Below are positions 52,631 to 61,319 of a DNA stretch of 64,000 nt, piece after piece. Source of the stretch: an uncultured Parabacteroides sp. (GTDB lineage: Bacteria > Bacteroidota > Bacteroidia > Bacteroidales > Tannerellaceae); contig NZ_CABUOD010000021.1 in NCBI RefSeq assembly GCF_902493135.1, positions 1 to 64,000 on the forward strand, read 5' to 3'. Position numbers and translations under genes: made by a program. The first letter of the stretch is position 1, and each line of letters starts with the position of its first letter. The notes under the pieces were generated by a model. The model made no database searches. It was given only the letters and a program-made list of their open reading frames with translations, and was not told where the DNA came from.

Positions 52631-55600
52631 ATGATGAATGAATCTAAGCTATTATCTCCATGTGGGATAGCGAAGGCCTCAGCCTTGTGCTTGCTAATGT
52701 CTGCTTTTTCTGTTAATGCCGTGTTTGCTGCTCCGGAATCGGATAGCAATGTAATGGTGGTGCAACAGGGGAAGACATTGACTGGTACTGTGAAAGACGA
52801 GTTTGGTCCGGTCGCAGGTGCTAACATTGTTGTGAAAGGAACAACAAACGGAACGATGACCGACATGAACGGCCATTTCTCCATTTCTAATGTGCCGGTA
52901 GGCGCAGTCCTGCAAATTTCTTTTATCGGTTATCTGACAGAAGAAGTGCAGGTTGGTAACCAGTCTTCCATCAATGTCATGTTGAAAGAAGATTCCCAAA
53001 CATTGGACGAAGTTGTAGTCGTTGGATACGGTACGATGCGCAAATCCGATTTGACAGGTTCTATTTCCCAGGCAAAGGGTACGGAAATTATCAAAGCTCA
53101 ATCGTTCAATGCCCTTGATGGTTTGAAAGGTAAAGTTGCAGGTGTGAACATTTTCTCCAATACCGGACAACCGGGTGGCGAGATGCGTGTTGTGATCCGC
53201 GGTGTGTCTACCATCAATGCTTCGACTTCTCCTTTGTATGTGGTCGATGGTGTGGTTATGTCTGACTTCCAGTTGTTGAATCCTAATGATATCGAATCGG
53301 TCGAGGTGTTAAAGGATGCTTCTTCTGCCGCTATCTATGGTGCTCGTGGTGCCAACGGTGTCGTTTTGGTGACGACTAAGCGTGGTGATGGTGCAAAGGG
53401 GGTTCATGTCTCTTACGACGGTTCTGTTTCGGTCGGTATGATGGCGAAGCAGATGGATGTGATGGATTCTTACGAATGGATGGCTGCTTTCAAGCAAGGG
53501 TTGGAAAATGCCAATGCTTGGCAGGGAAAGAACTTCACGACCGATTTGTCGCAAATCTTCACGGACGAACGTTTGTTCAATGCTGACGGTACTCCAAAAT
53601 ACAATACGAATTGGCAGGACGAAACCTCCCGAACGGCCGTTTCGCACAATCATCAGATAAGTATTCAGCGTGCTGGTGACGGTTCTTCTGTAGGTGCGTT
53701 CATCAACTATACGGACCAGCAGGGTATCTTGCTCAATTCTTATTTCAAACGTATCAATGCAAAGTTGGCGTATGATGACAAACCGACCAAGTGGTTGTCT
53801 ACGTCCGTCAACTTGCTGGTTAACCATACATGGGGTAACCGTACATCCGATAACCCATACGGACAGGGCGCTTTGCGTACGATGATAGAACAGTTGCCGT
53901 TCCTTCCGGTTAAGTTGGACGGTGTCTATACGCAGACCAATATCATCAAGACAAGTGGTATTTTGAACGATAAGGACAATCCGAACAGTGGATATCAGAA
54001 TTTCAGTCCGGAAGGTGTCGGTAACCCAGTCGAACTGTTGGAAAGATTGTATGCGATGCAATATCGTACGAAAATCTTCGGTAATGCCGGTCTTACTTTC
54101 CATTTGATGAAAGGGTTGGATTTGAAGACACAGTTCGGTGTGGACTATCAGAACAGCCGTGATGCCAATTATACGCCGTTCACTCCGCGTCCTATGATCA
54201 ATCAAAACTCTGAAGGTTCGGCCTCTGCCAATAACTCCAACGCGTTGTACTGGCAGGAAGAAACTTATATGAACTATTCTACCTTGTTGGATAAGCATTC
54301 CATCAATGCCATGCTCGGATTGTCTTGGCAGGGACGTGAATATACTTATTTCAGTGCTTCAGATAGCAAATTTACGGACGATTTCTACGGTTATTATAAC
54401 TTAGGTAAAGGAACGAACCGCCCAAGTGTGGGTAGTGATTATGACAAGTGGACGATGAATTCCTATTTCCTCCGTTTGGCTTATTCGTATGACAGTAAGT
54501 ATATGGCTACGGTGACCGGACGTTATGACGGTTCTTCCAAATTCGGTGCCGGAAATAAGTATGCTTTCTTTCCCTCTGTCGGTTTGGGTTGGTTGATGTC
54601 TCGTGAAAGTTTCTTGATTGACAATCCGACTATCAGCAAGTTGAAATTGCACACTTCTTATGGTTTGACGGGTAACTCTGAAATAGGTACTTATCGTTCT
54701 TTGGCTACCGTAAGCCAGGGTACTACGATTATCGGTAACGCTTTGCAGACTGTTTCTTATCTGGATAATATGCCGAACGACAAGTTGAAATGGGAAAAGA
54801 CAGCTCAGTTTGACTTTGGTGCCGAACTCGGTTTGTTTAAGGACCGCTTGAGTTTCGATGTTTCCGGTTATTATAAATATACATCGGACCTGTTGCTTAA
54901 CCGTCCGGTTCCGGAATCTACCGGCTACTCTTCAATCATGGATAATATCGGTGCTGTATCTAACCGTGGTGTGGATATCTTGGTGACGGCACATCCGGTT
55001 CAGACGAAAGATTTCCAGTGGACATCCACAATCAATTTGGGTTACAACAAGAGCCGTGTTGAAAAGCTGGATGAAGGTGCTTCCATCGATCCGATTTCCG
55101 GAAAACGTCAGATCACGACCGATGGCTTTGTGGGATATGATATGCTGATTCGTGAAGGCGAACCGTTGTCGGCTTTCTATGGTTACAAACGTGTGGGCAT
55201 TTATGATGGAAAACCTGAGAATTGGGATCCGGAAACGATGAATATCCCGTCTGTAATCGGTGAGAAGGTGACGACGAAGGACCGTGTGATCATTGGTAAC
55301 GGTTTGCCTGACTGGATGGGGTCTTTTGTCAATACATTCAACTATAAGAATTTCGATTTGACACTTGATCTTCAGTATTCTTGGGGTGCTGATGTGATGC
55401 AGGAATACTATCATTCGACTGTGGCTCGTTTCTTGACAAACGGTCTTGACCGTTTTTATATGGAAGCATGGCATCCGACATTGAATCCGGATGGCAAGGA
55501 ACAAGCGATTCGTCTGAACAACTTCGGACAGGGTGCTAACAATGCGGCCGATGATGACTGGGTTGCTAATGGTTCTTACTTACGTTGCAACATGATCCAG

Positions 55601-55825
55601 ATTGGATACACGTTCGATCCGAATGTGATCAAACCGCTCGGTCTGTCTTCATTGCGTCTGTATGCCAATGTGAACAATGCTTTCTTGATCACAGCGTCAG
55701 ACTATCTGGGATATGACCCGGACAACTCCTCTCGTTTGGGTGGTAATAACTGGGGTTCCAACCGTCAGTTCTTTACTTATCCGCGTCCGAGAACATTTAT
55801 GTTTGGTATCAATGTCGCATTTTAA
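52631..55825 (+). CDS. SusC-type TonB-dependent receptor
   Basis: This 1064-residue outer-membrane transporter has a signal peptide (residues about 10-35, ending VNAVFAAPES), then a carboxypeptidase-regulatory-like domain (LTGTVKDEFGPVAGANIVVKGT), the EVVVVGYGTMRKSDLTGSIS stretch, the plug signature DASSAAIYGARGANGVVLVTTKRG and a barrel ending FGINVAF. It has no STN domain, which agrees with control by the HTCS rather than a sigma/FecR pair. It forms the uptake complex with the SusD encoded 24 bp downstream, presumably for mannose-containing glycans. The start is one of two adjoining ATGs. Confidence 0.96.
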   Translation: MMNESKLLSPCGIAKASALCLLMSAFSVNAVFAAPESDSNVMVVQQGKTLTGTVKDEFGPVAGANIVVKGTTNGTMTDMNGHFSISNVPVGAVLQISFIGYLTEEVQVGNQSSINVMLKEDSQTLDEVVVVGYGTMRKSDLTGSISQAKGTEIIKAQSFNALDGLKGKVAGVNIFSNTGQPGGEMRVVIRGVSTINASTSPLYVVDGVVMSDFQLLNPNDIESVEVLKDASSAAIYGARGANGVVLVTTKRGDGAKGVHVSYDGSVSVGMMAKQMDVMDSYEWMAAFKQGLENANAWQGKNFTTDLSQIFTDERLFNADGTPKYNTNWQDETSRTAVSHNHQISIQRAGDGSSVGAFINYTDQQGILLNSYFKRINAKLAYDDKPTKWLSTSVNLLVNHTWGNRTSDNPYGQGALRTMIEQLPFLPVKLDGVYTQTNIIKTSGILNDKDNPNSGYQNFSPEGVGNPVELLERLYAMQYRTKIFGNAGLTFHLMKGLDLKTQFGVDYQNSRDANYTPFTPRPMINQNSEGSASANNSNALYWQEETYMNYSTLLDKHSINAMLGLSWQGREYTYFSASDSKFTDDFYGYYNLGKGTNRPSVGSDYDKWTMNSYFLRLAYSYDSKYMATVTGRYDGSSKFGAGNKYAFFPSVGLGWLMSRESFLIDNPTISKLKLHTSYGLTGNSEIGTYRSLATVSQGTTIIGNALQTVSYLDNMPNDKLKWEKTAQFDFGAELGLFKDRLSFDVSGYYKYTSDLLLNRPVPESTGYSSIMDNIGAVSNRGVDILVTAHPVQTKDFQWTSTINLGYNKSRVEKLDEGASIDPISGKRQITTDGFVGYDMLIREGEPLSAFYGYKRVGIYDGKPENWDPETMNIPSVIGEKVTTKDRVIIGNGLPDWMGSFVNTFNYKNFDLTLDLQYSWGADVMQEYYHSTVARFLTNGLDRFYMEAWHPTLNPDGKEQAIRLNNFGQGANNAADDDWVANGSYLRCNMIQIGYTFDPNVIKPLGLSSLRLYANVNNAFLITASDYLGYDPDNSSRLGGNNWGSNRQFFTYPRPRTFMFGINVAF

Positions 55826-55849
55826 TCCGTCTAAATTATAAAGATCATT

Positions 55850-57472
55850 ATGAAACTAAAGAAAAAATATATTTCATTCATCTGTCTGTGTTCATTGGCG
55901 ATGAGCTCTTGTGATAGCTTTTTGGAAGAAAAGCCTTTGGATATGAAAGACTCCAATCAGTTCTGGCAGACTCCGGCTGATGCCGAAACAGGTGTGAACG
56001 CCTTGTATTTTGGTGGTGTTCCTTATTTGCACAATACGGGTGGCGGTTGGACTCCCAAGGCTACTTGTTGGGGAGGTATTATCTCCGGTTTGTATGTCGA
56101 CAGACGGAAAGACCGTCAGTTTACGAATGCCTCTGAGGGTTGTAACTTCAATGTCGCATCGTTCGATAGCCAGGCTATGAGCTATTGGCATGAATTTTAC
56201 AAAGGAATCTCGCGTGCTAATTTCGTGATTGCCAATGTGCCGAATATGACAGATGTGTTGAGCGCGGAAACAATCAAGAATTATGTGGCTCAAGGGAAGT
56301 TCTTCCGTGCCTATGCTTATTTTTGGTTGGTAAAGGAGTTTGGTGATGTGCCTTATGTATCTGAACCTTATACTTCTACGGAGGGAATGTTTAAGGAACG
56401 TGTTCCGGCTGCTGAAATTTATGGTTATATCGAACAGGATTTGCTTGATATCGTAAACAACAATGCGTTGCCAAACAAGGCTTTCTATGACAATGGTTGT
56501 TATGCCACACTTCCGATGGCACAGACACTGTTGGCTCAGGTTTATTTGCAACGTGCCGGTGCTCCGATGAACGGGGGGAATGCCGATTACGAAAAGGCTG
56601 CCCAGATGGCTTTGCGGGTGGTTGAAGGCGGTCAGCATGCCTTGATTCAGCCGAACGGAAGTAGCGATGACCTCAATTCGGCTTTCAACATCATCAAGAC
56701 GACGAATACTTCAAACGAAATCATCTACGCAAAAGAGTATAACTACTCAAATCACAATGTAGGTAACTCTTATGCTGTTCATTCAATGGGTTCCGATGCG
56801 TTCCAGTGGAAAGATGCGACTGGCAATGGTATTTTCCACCCAGGAGGTGATGTGCTGGAAAATATTTATTTGCCTTGCGACATGATCATTAACAGTTATG
56901 ATCCGGCCGATATCCGTGGACATGAAAAGCAGTTCTTCTTTAAGGAGTATACGGATGCAACAGGTGTGAACCATACATTGAATAATTATGGCAACTGGGC
57001 TTGGTTTGATGAAAAAGCTTTGATGGAAGGGCATGACGGTGATTATAATATGCCGACATTCCGGTATGCTGAAGTATTGTTGATCGCAGCTGAGGGGTTG
57101 GCACGTGTCGGTCAAGAAAGCGCGGCATTAGGCTATTTGAATCAGGTTCGTCAACGTGCTGGTTTGACAAACGAAACTGCAACGGGCGATGCATTGATTC
57201 AGTCTATTCTGACAGAGCGTTTACATGAATTTCCGTTGGAATTTAAAGTTTGGGATGATATTCGTCGTACTCGTTTGTATCCGGAAGAAGCCGGAGCGCA
57301 TTCCGGTAAGCTTAATTGGGTACCCCTGTCTTCTGCCAAGATCCAGAACAAACCGGACGGACAGATTCGTGTAGGTGCTATTCCTGAATATGCCTTGTTG
57401 TGGCCGATTCCTTTGGATGAAATGCAGGCTAACCCTGCTTTGCAAGGACATCAGAATCCGGGGTGGAATTGA
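55850..57472 (+). CDS. SusD/RagB-family outer-membrane lipoprotein
   Basis: This 540-residue lipoprotein has a signal peptide with lipobox MSSC (Cys20) followed by DSFLEEKPLDMKDSNQFWQ. Typical parts are GKFFRAYAYFWLVKEFGDVPY, AQTLLAQVYLQRAGAPMNGG and FRYAEVLLIAAEGLARVGQES, with the C-terminus LWPIPLDEMQANPALQGHQNPGWN. It caps the SusC encoded upstream and should bind the glycan released or captured at the surface. A strong terminator follows, so the mannosidase genes downstream have their own promoter. Confidence 0.96.
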   Translation: MKLKKKYISFICLCSLAMSSCDSFLEEKPLDMKDSNQFWQTPADAETGVNALYFGGVPYLHNTGGGWTPKATCWGGIISGLYVDRRKDRQFTNASEGCNFNVASFDSQAMSYWHEFYKGISRANFVIANVPNMTDVLSAETIKNYVAQGKFFRAYAYFWLVKEFGDVPYVSEPYTSTEGMFKERVPAAEIYGYIEQDLLDIVNNNALPNKAFYDNGCYATLPMAQTLLAQVYLQRAGAPMNGGNADYEKAAQMALRVVEGGQHALIQPNGSSDDLNSAFNIIKTTNTSNEIIYAKEYNYSNHNVGNSYAVHSMGSDAFQWKDATGNGIFHPGGDVLENIYLPCDMIINSYDPADIRGHEKQFFFKEYTDATGVNHTLNNYGNWAWFDEKALMEGHDGDYNMPTFRYAEVLLIAAEGLARVGQESAALGYLNQVRQRAGLTNETATGDALIQSILTERLHEFPLEFKVWDDIRRTRLYPEEAGAHSGKLNWVPLSSAKIQNKPDGQIRVGAIPEYALLWPIPLDEMQANPALQGHQNPGWN

Positions 57473-57507
57473 TGAATTGATAAACAGGAGAGAGGCCTGA
57501 TTATGTG

Positions 57508-57554
57508 AAAAGAGGCTGCGACGTAAAAAATAATTACGACACAGCCTCTTTTAT
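57508..57554 (+). terminator. Rho-independent terminator after susD
   Basis: AAAAGAGGCTG (57508-57518) and CAGCCTCTTTT (57542-57552) are a perfect 11-bp inverted repeat followed by ATT. It ends the susC-susD transcript 36 bp after the stop. Confidence 0.85.
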
Positions 57555-57580
57555 TCATAAATATTGAACTCTTTGGAAAA

Positions 57581-57613
57581 GTGTCATAATCGTCTTAAAA
57601 GGTGTCATGATCG
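57581..57613 (+). promoter_or_regulatory. Candidate HTCS operator: 12-bp direct repeat at 21-bp spacing, GH92 operon
   Basis: GTGTCATAATCG (57581-57592) and GTGTCATGATCG (57602-57613) are direct repeats exactly 21 bp apart. This is the better of the two site pairs. The second unit lies 49 bp before TGTTACT, the same distance as at the susC promoter. Confidence 0.75.
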
Positions 57614-57650
57614 ATAAATGTCAGTTTATGGTACTCTTTTGGTCTTCGGA

Positions 57651-57689
57651 TGTTACTTCTTTATTGAAAAATATAGCTAATATTGCTAT
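57651..57689 (+). promoter_or_regulatory. Candidate promoter of the peptidase/GH92 operon
   Basis: TGTTACT (57651-57657) and GCTAATATTGCTAT (57676-57689) match the susC promoter blocks with the same 25-bp spacing. The -7 box would be TAATATTG. The leader to the start at 57852 is about 150 bases. Confidence 0.6.
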
Positions 57690-57851
57690 GGATTTGGAAA
57701 ATTCTATAAGGGTATAAGATATATAGCTTAATGTAAAAATGATAGGGAGTTTGTGTTTTTAGTTTTAAGCATTCGCCGGAGATACTTGGTGATCTCCGGT
57801 AGAATGTTTGTTTGATTTTTGAATGAAAACGGAATTAAATATATTGAAGAT

Positions 57852-58958
57852 ATGAAGTTGTATGTATCGTTATTGATAGGGGGATTATTGTGTTCTTGTC
57901 AGGCAAAATTACCGGTGAATGTTCCCGAATTGTCTGATGGAAATCCGACAACCTGTTTTGTGGGAACGGAAGGGGTGAATAAAGTGATTTTTGATCAGCA
58001 ATATACTGTTCCCGTCCAAAGTTATAAAATCTATTCGTCCGGCGAGACGCCTGTACATGATCCGTCTGCCTGGACATTGAAAGGTTCCTATGACGGGAAG
58101 AACTGGGTGGTTGTGGATGAACGGAAAGACCAGACGTTCTGTTCCCGCTATCAGGAAATCCTTTGCCCGATCGCCAAGCCTTCCAATTATAAACAATATA
58201 TGCTGGAAGCCGCAACGGCAGCCGGTGATACGCTGGTGTTGGGAGATGTGATGTTGTTTGATGAGAATTTGAATGCCGGTTGGGAGGATTTCGAATATCC
58301 GGAAATCGATTACGAAGTGATTGACCCGGAAACTAAGGGGGCTGCCATTTATGCGGATCTTGTCCAGAATCCGGACGAATACATACGTTATCATGCTCGA
58401 AAGGTAGCCGAAATTCTTTTCTATTCGGCAAAAGATACGATGAATGATGTTCAAAAGGTTCATTATACGTTGAAAGATTATGACGGAGTTTCAGCCAAGA
58501 GCGGTAATCCGGCCAATACCTCGATTGTCTATAGCACGCAACATATCGAGAAATCAGCGAACGAATCCCTTTATAAACTCGATTTCGAAACACGTGGCGT
58601 TCTCTACCATGAATTGGTACACGCTTACCAGTTCGAGCCGAAAGGAATCGGTTCCTACTCGACCAACAAGACATTCTGGGCTTCTATCGAAGGCCTGGCG
58701 GATGCCGTCCGCGCCCAGGCAGGATATTTCGATATGAGTACCCGTAAACCGGGCGGAAACTGGATGGACGGTTATCGTACGACCGGCTTTTTTATCCAAT
58801 GGCTGACGACCAAAGACCCGGATGCCATCCGCAAGTTCCATGAGACGGTCCGCGACCTCGACGAATGGAGTTTCGACAAAGCGATGAAGCGTATGTTCGG
58901 CGAAGATGCCAGCATTGAAGGACTGTGGAACGAGTATCAAGTCTTTTTATCAAAATAA
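57852..58958 (+). CDS. Basic-secretory-protein-type metallopeptidase with discoidin-like domain
   Basis: From the ATG at 57852 this is a 368-residue lipoprotein (CSC near residue 15). The N-terminal part (about 20-125) looks like an F5/8 type C (discoidin) carbohydrate-binding sandwich: FVGTEGVNKVIFDQQYTVPVQSYKIYSSGE. The C-terminal part (about 150-365) is the basic secretory protein family, with the zinc motif HELVHAYQ at residues 253-260 and the conserved EGLADAVR. Members are putative metallopeptidases; activity is inferred. It is first in the GH92 operon, so it may cut glycoproteins whose mannose chains the GH92 enzymes trim. Confidence 0.88.
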   Translation: MKLYVSLLIGGLLCSCQAKLPVNVPELSDGNPTTCFVGTEGVNKVIFDQQYTVPVQSYKIYSSGETPVHDPSAWTLKGSYDGKNWVVVDERKDQTFCSRYQEILCPIAKPSNYKQYMLEAATAAGDTLVLGDVMLFDENLNAGWEDFEYPEIDYEVIDPETKGAAIYADLVQNPDEYIRYHARKVAEILFYSAKDTMNDVQKVHYTLKDYDGVSAKSGNPANTSIVYSTQHIEKSANESLYKLDFETRGVLYHELVHAYQFEPKGIGSYSTNKTFWASIEGLADAVRAQAGYFDMSTRKPGGNWMDGYRTTGFFIQWLTTKDPDAIRKFHETVRDLDEWSFDKAMKRMFGEDASIEGLWNEYQVFLSK

Positions 58959-58974
58959 AATAGAAACAAGATCC

Positions 58975-61302
58975 ATGAAGAAGACTATTCTTTTATTTTC
59001 TGCATTGCTGACCTTTGGGAGCTTGTCCGCTCAGGATAAGACCGCATGGGTGAACCCGATTATCGGGACGAACGGGATGGGGCATACGTTTCCGGGGGCT
59101 TGCGTGCCTTTCGGACTGGTTCAGTTGAGTCCGGACACGGACACGATCCCTCATAACGTGGATGGCAAGTATCAGCCGCGTGCTTATGAATATTGTGCCG
59201 GCTATCAACATAAGGACAGCAGTATCGTCGGGTTCAGCCATACGCATTTTAGCGGAACTGGGCATTCCGACCTCGGCGATATCCTGATTATGCCGGTTAC
59301 CGGCGAATTGAAACTGAATCCCGGAACGGCAACCGACCCGGACGGCGGCTACCGTTCGCGTTTCTCACACGATACGGAGGTATCCCGTCCCGGCTACTAT
59401 GAAGTGATGCTGGCCGACTACGGCGTGAAAGCACAACTGACGGCAACCAAGCGGGTGGGCGTACATAAATATACGTTCCCGAAAGATGCCGGGAACCAGC
59501 GGATCATCTTAGATATGATCCACGGTATCTACAATTACGACGGAAAAGTCCTTTGGACGAATATCCGGGTCGAAAACGATACGCTGGTCACGGGCTATCG
59601 TATCACGAACGGATGGGCGCGTACCAACTATACCTACTTTGCCATGTCTTTCTCCAAACCGGTCGTTCATTACGGATGCGAGGAAAAAGCAAAAGTCAAT
59701 TACCGGGGCGGATACGGCAAATTCAATATGAAAGAAAACTTCCCGGATATAGGCGGACGCAAGATCGTCGCTTATTTCGATTTCGATCCGGCGGCTTCCG
59801 AGGAATTGGAAGTGAAAGTGGCGCTTTCGGGAGTCAGTGCCGACGGTGCTTTGAAAAATCTGCAGGCTGAAGCCTCCGGCCATAGTTTCGACCGGTTGGC
59901 GGCTCGTGCCGGTGAAACCTGGAATAAGGAATTGTCCGTTATCGAAGCCAATGGCACGGACGACCAGTTGGCGATGCTGTACACCTCTTTGTATCACACC
60001 ATGATCAATCCTTGTGTCTATACGGATGTGGACGGACTGTATCGCGGATTGGATCATAATATCCACAAGGCGGACGATTTCACGAACTACACGGTCTTTT
60101 CCGTTTGGGACACCTATCGTGCCCTGCATCCGCTGTTCAACATCATCAACCGCCGGGTAAATACGGATATCGCCCGCTCTATGCTGAAGCATTGCGAGCA
60201 AAGCGTGCATAAGGCTTTGCCTATCTGGAGCCATATGGCAAATGAAAACTGGTGCATGATCGGATATCATTCCGTTTCCGTTTTGGCCGATGCCGTGGCG
60301 AAAGGTCTTCCGTTAGACAAGGAAGAGGTTTTGAAAGCGATGGTGAGCAGTTCCACGATCCCTTACCTGGACGGGACCGGCGAATACATGGAAAAGGGGT
60401 ATGTCGCACTCGACCATAACGGCAGCGCCGCTTCCCTGACGTTGGAATATGCCTATGACGACTGGACCATCTACCACACGGCGCTTTTGGCCGGCAACCG
60501 TTCTGTTGCCGATACGTATAAAAAACGGGCGGCCAATTATACGAATGTTTTCGATACGAATATGGGGTATGCCCGTCCTCGTTATGCCGACGGACGCTGG
60601 AAAGAGAATTTCAACTTGCTGAACACGCATGGCGAAGGTTTTATCGAAGGAAATGCCTTGAACTATTCTTTCTATGTGCCGCAGGATGTGGATAATATGA
60701 TCCGCCTGATGGGAGGCGACAAGTCGTTTGTCTCCAAGCTCGATTCCCTGTTTACGATGCACCTGCCTGCCGAGTTTTTCGCCCAGACCGAGGATGTGAC
60801 GGAGGAAGGCTTGCTGGGCGGCTATGTGCATGGCAACGAACCGAGCCATCATATCCCGTTCCTGTATGCCTGGACCTCGCAACCTTGGAAAACGCAATAC
60901 TGGCAGCGTGAAATCATGAATAAAATGTACCGCAATAATATCGACGGCCTGTGCGGTAACGACGATTGCGGCCAGATGTCTGCCTGGTATATCCTGTCTT
61001 CGATGGGGTTCTATCCGGTTTGTCCGGGTACGGACCAGTATGTGTTAGGAGCTCCTTACTTGCCTTATATAAAGGTTATGCTGGAAAACGGAAAGACTTT
61101 TGAGGTAAAGGCCGACAAGGTGAGCGACAAGAACCGCTATGTCAAGTCGGTCAAGTTGAACGGCAAGCCTTATACAAAAGGATATATCACCCAGCAGGAT
61201 ATCATGGATGGTGGTGTCCTGACTTTCGAGATGTCGTCTTCCCCCAACAAGAAACGTCTCTTTACGGGGACTGACAAACCCTATTCTTTGTCTTCTAATT
61301 AA
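58975..61302 (+). CDS. GH92 alpha-mannosidase (a)
   Basis: From the ATG at 58975 this is a 775-residue exported enzyme (signal peptide LLTFGSLSAQ). GH92 enzymes are calcium-dependent exo-alpha-mannosidases that invert configuration. The family parts are present: VNPIIGTNGMGHTFPGACVPFGLVQLSPDTD, GFSHTHFSGTGHSDLGDI, FSVWDTYRALHPLF, HGNEPSHHIPFLYAW with the conserved acid Glu at 622, and CGNDDCGQMSAWYILSSMGFYPVCPGTDQY. The intact GNEP motif agrees with ordinary alpha-mannosidic (1,2-type) bonds. It follows the peptidase gene by 16 bp. Confidence 0.95.
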   Translation: MKKTILLFSALLTFGSLSAQDKTAWVNPIIGTNGMGHTFPGACVPFGLVQLSPDTDTIPHNVDGKYQPRAYEYCAGYQHKDSSIVGFSHTHFSGTGHSDLGDILIMPVTGELKLNPGTATDPDGGYRSRFSHDTEVSRPGYYEVMLADYGVKAQLTATKRVGVHKYTFPKDAGNQRIILDMIHGIYNYDGKVLWTNIRVENDTLVTGYRITNGWARTNYTYFAMSFSKPVVHYGCEEKAKVNYRGGYGKFNMKENFPDIGGRKIVAYFDFDPAASEELEVKVALSGVSADGALKNLQAEASGHSFDRLAARAGETWNKELSVIEANGTDDQLAMLYTSLYHTMINPCVYTDVDGLYRGLDHNIHKADDFTNYTVFSVWDTYRALHPLFNIINRRVNTDIARSMLKHCEQSVHKALPIWSHMANENWCMIGYHSVSVLADAVAKGLPLDKEEVLKAMVSSSTIPYLDGTGEYMEKGYVALDHNGSAASLTLEYAYDDWTIYHTALLAGNRSVADTYKKRAANYTNVFDTNMGYARPRYADGRWKENFNLLNTHGEGFIEGNALNYSFYVPQDVDNMIRLMGGDKSFVSKLDSLFTMHLPAEFFAQTEDVTEEGLLGGYVHGNEPSHHIPFLYAWTSQPWKTQYWQREIMNKMYRNNIDGLCGNDDCGQMSAWYILSSMGFYPVCPGTDQYVLGAPYLPYIKVMLENGKTFEVKADKVSDKNRYVKSVKLNGKPYTKGYITQQDIMDGGVLTFEMSSSPNKKRLFTGTDKPYSLSSN

Positions 61303-61319
61303 TTAAACATATTCTATCC

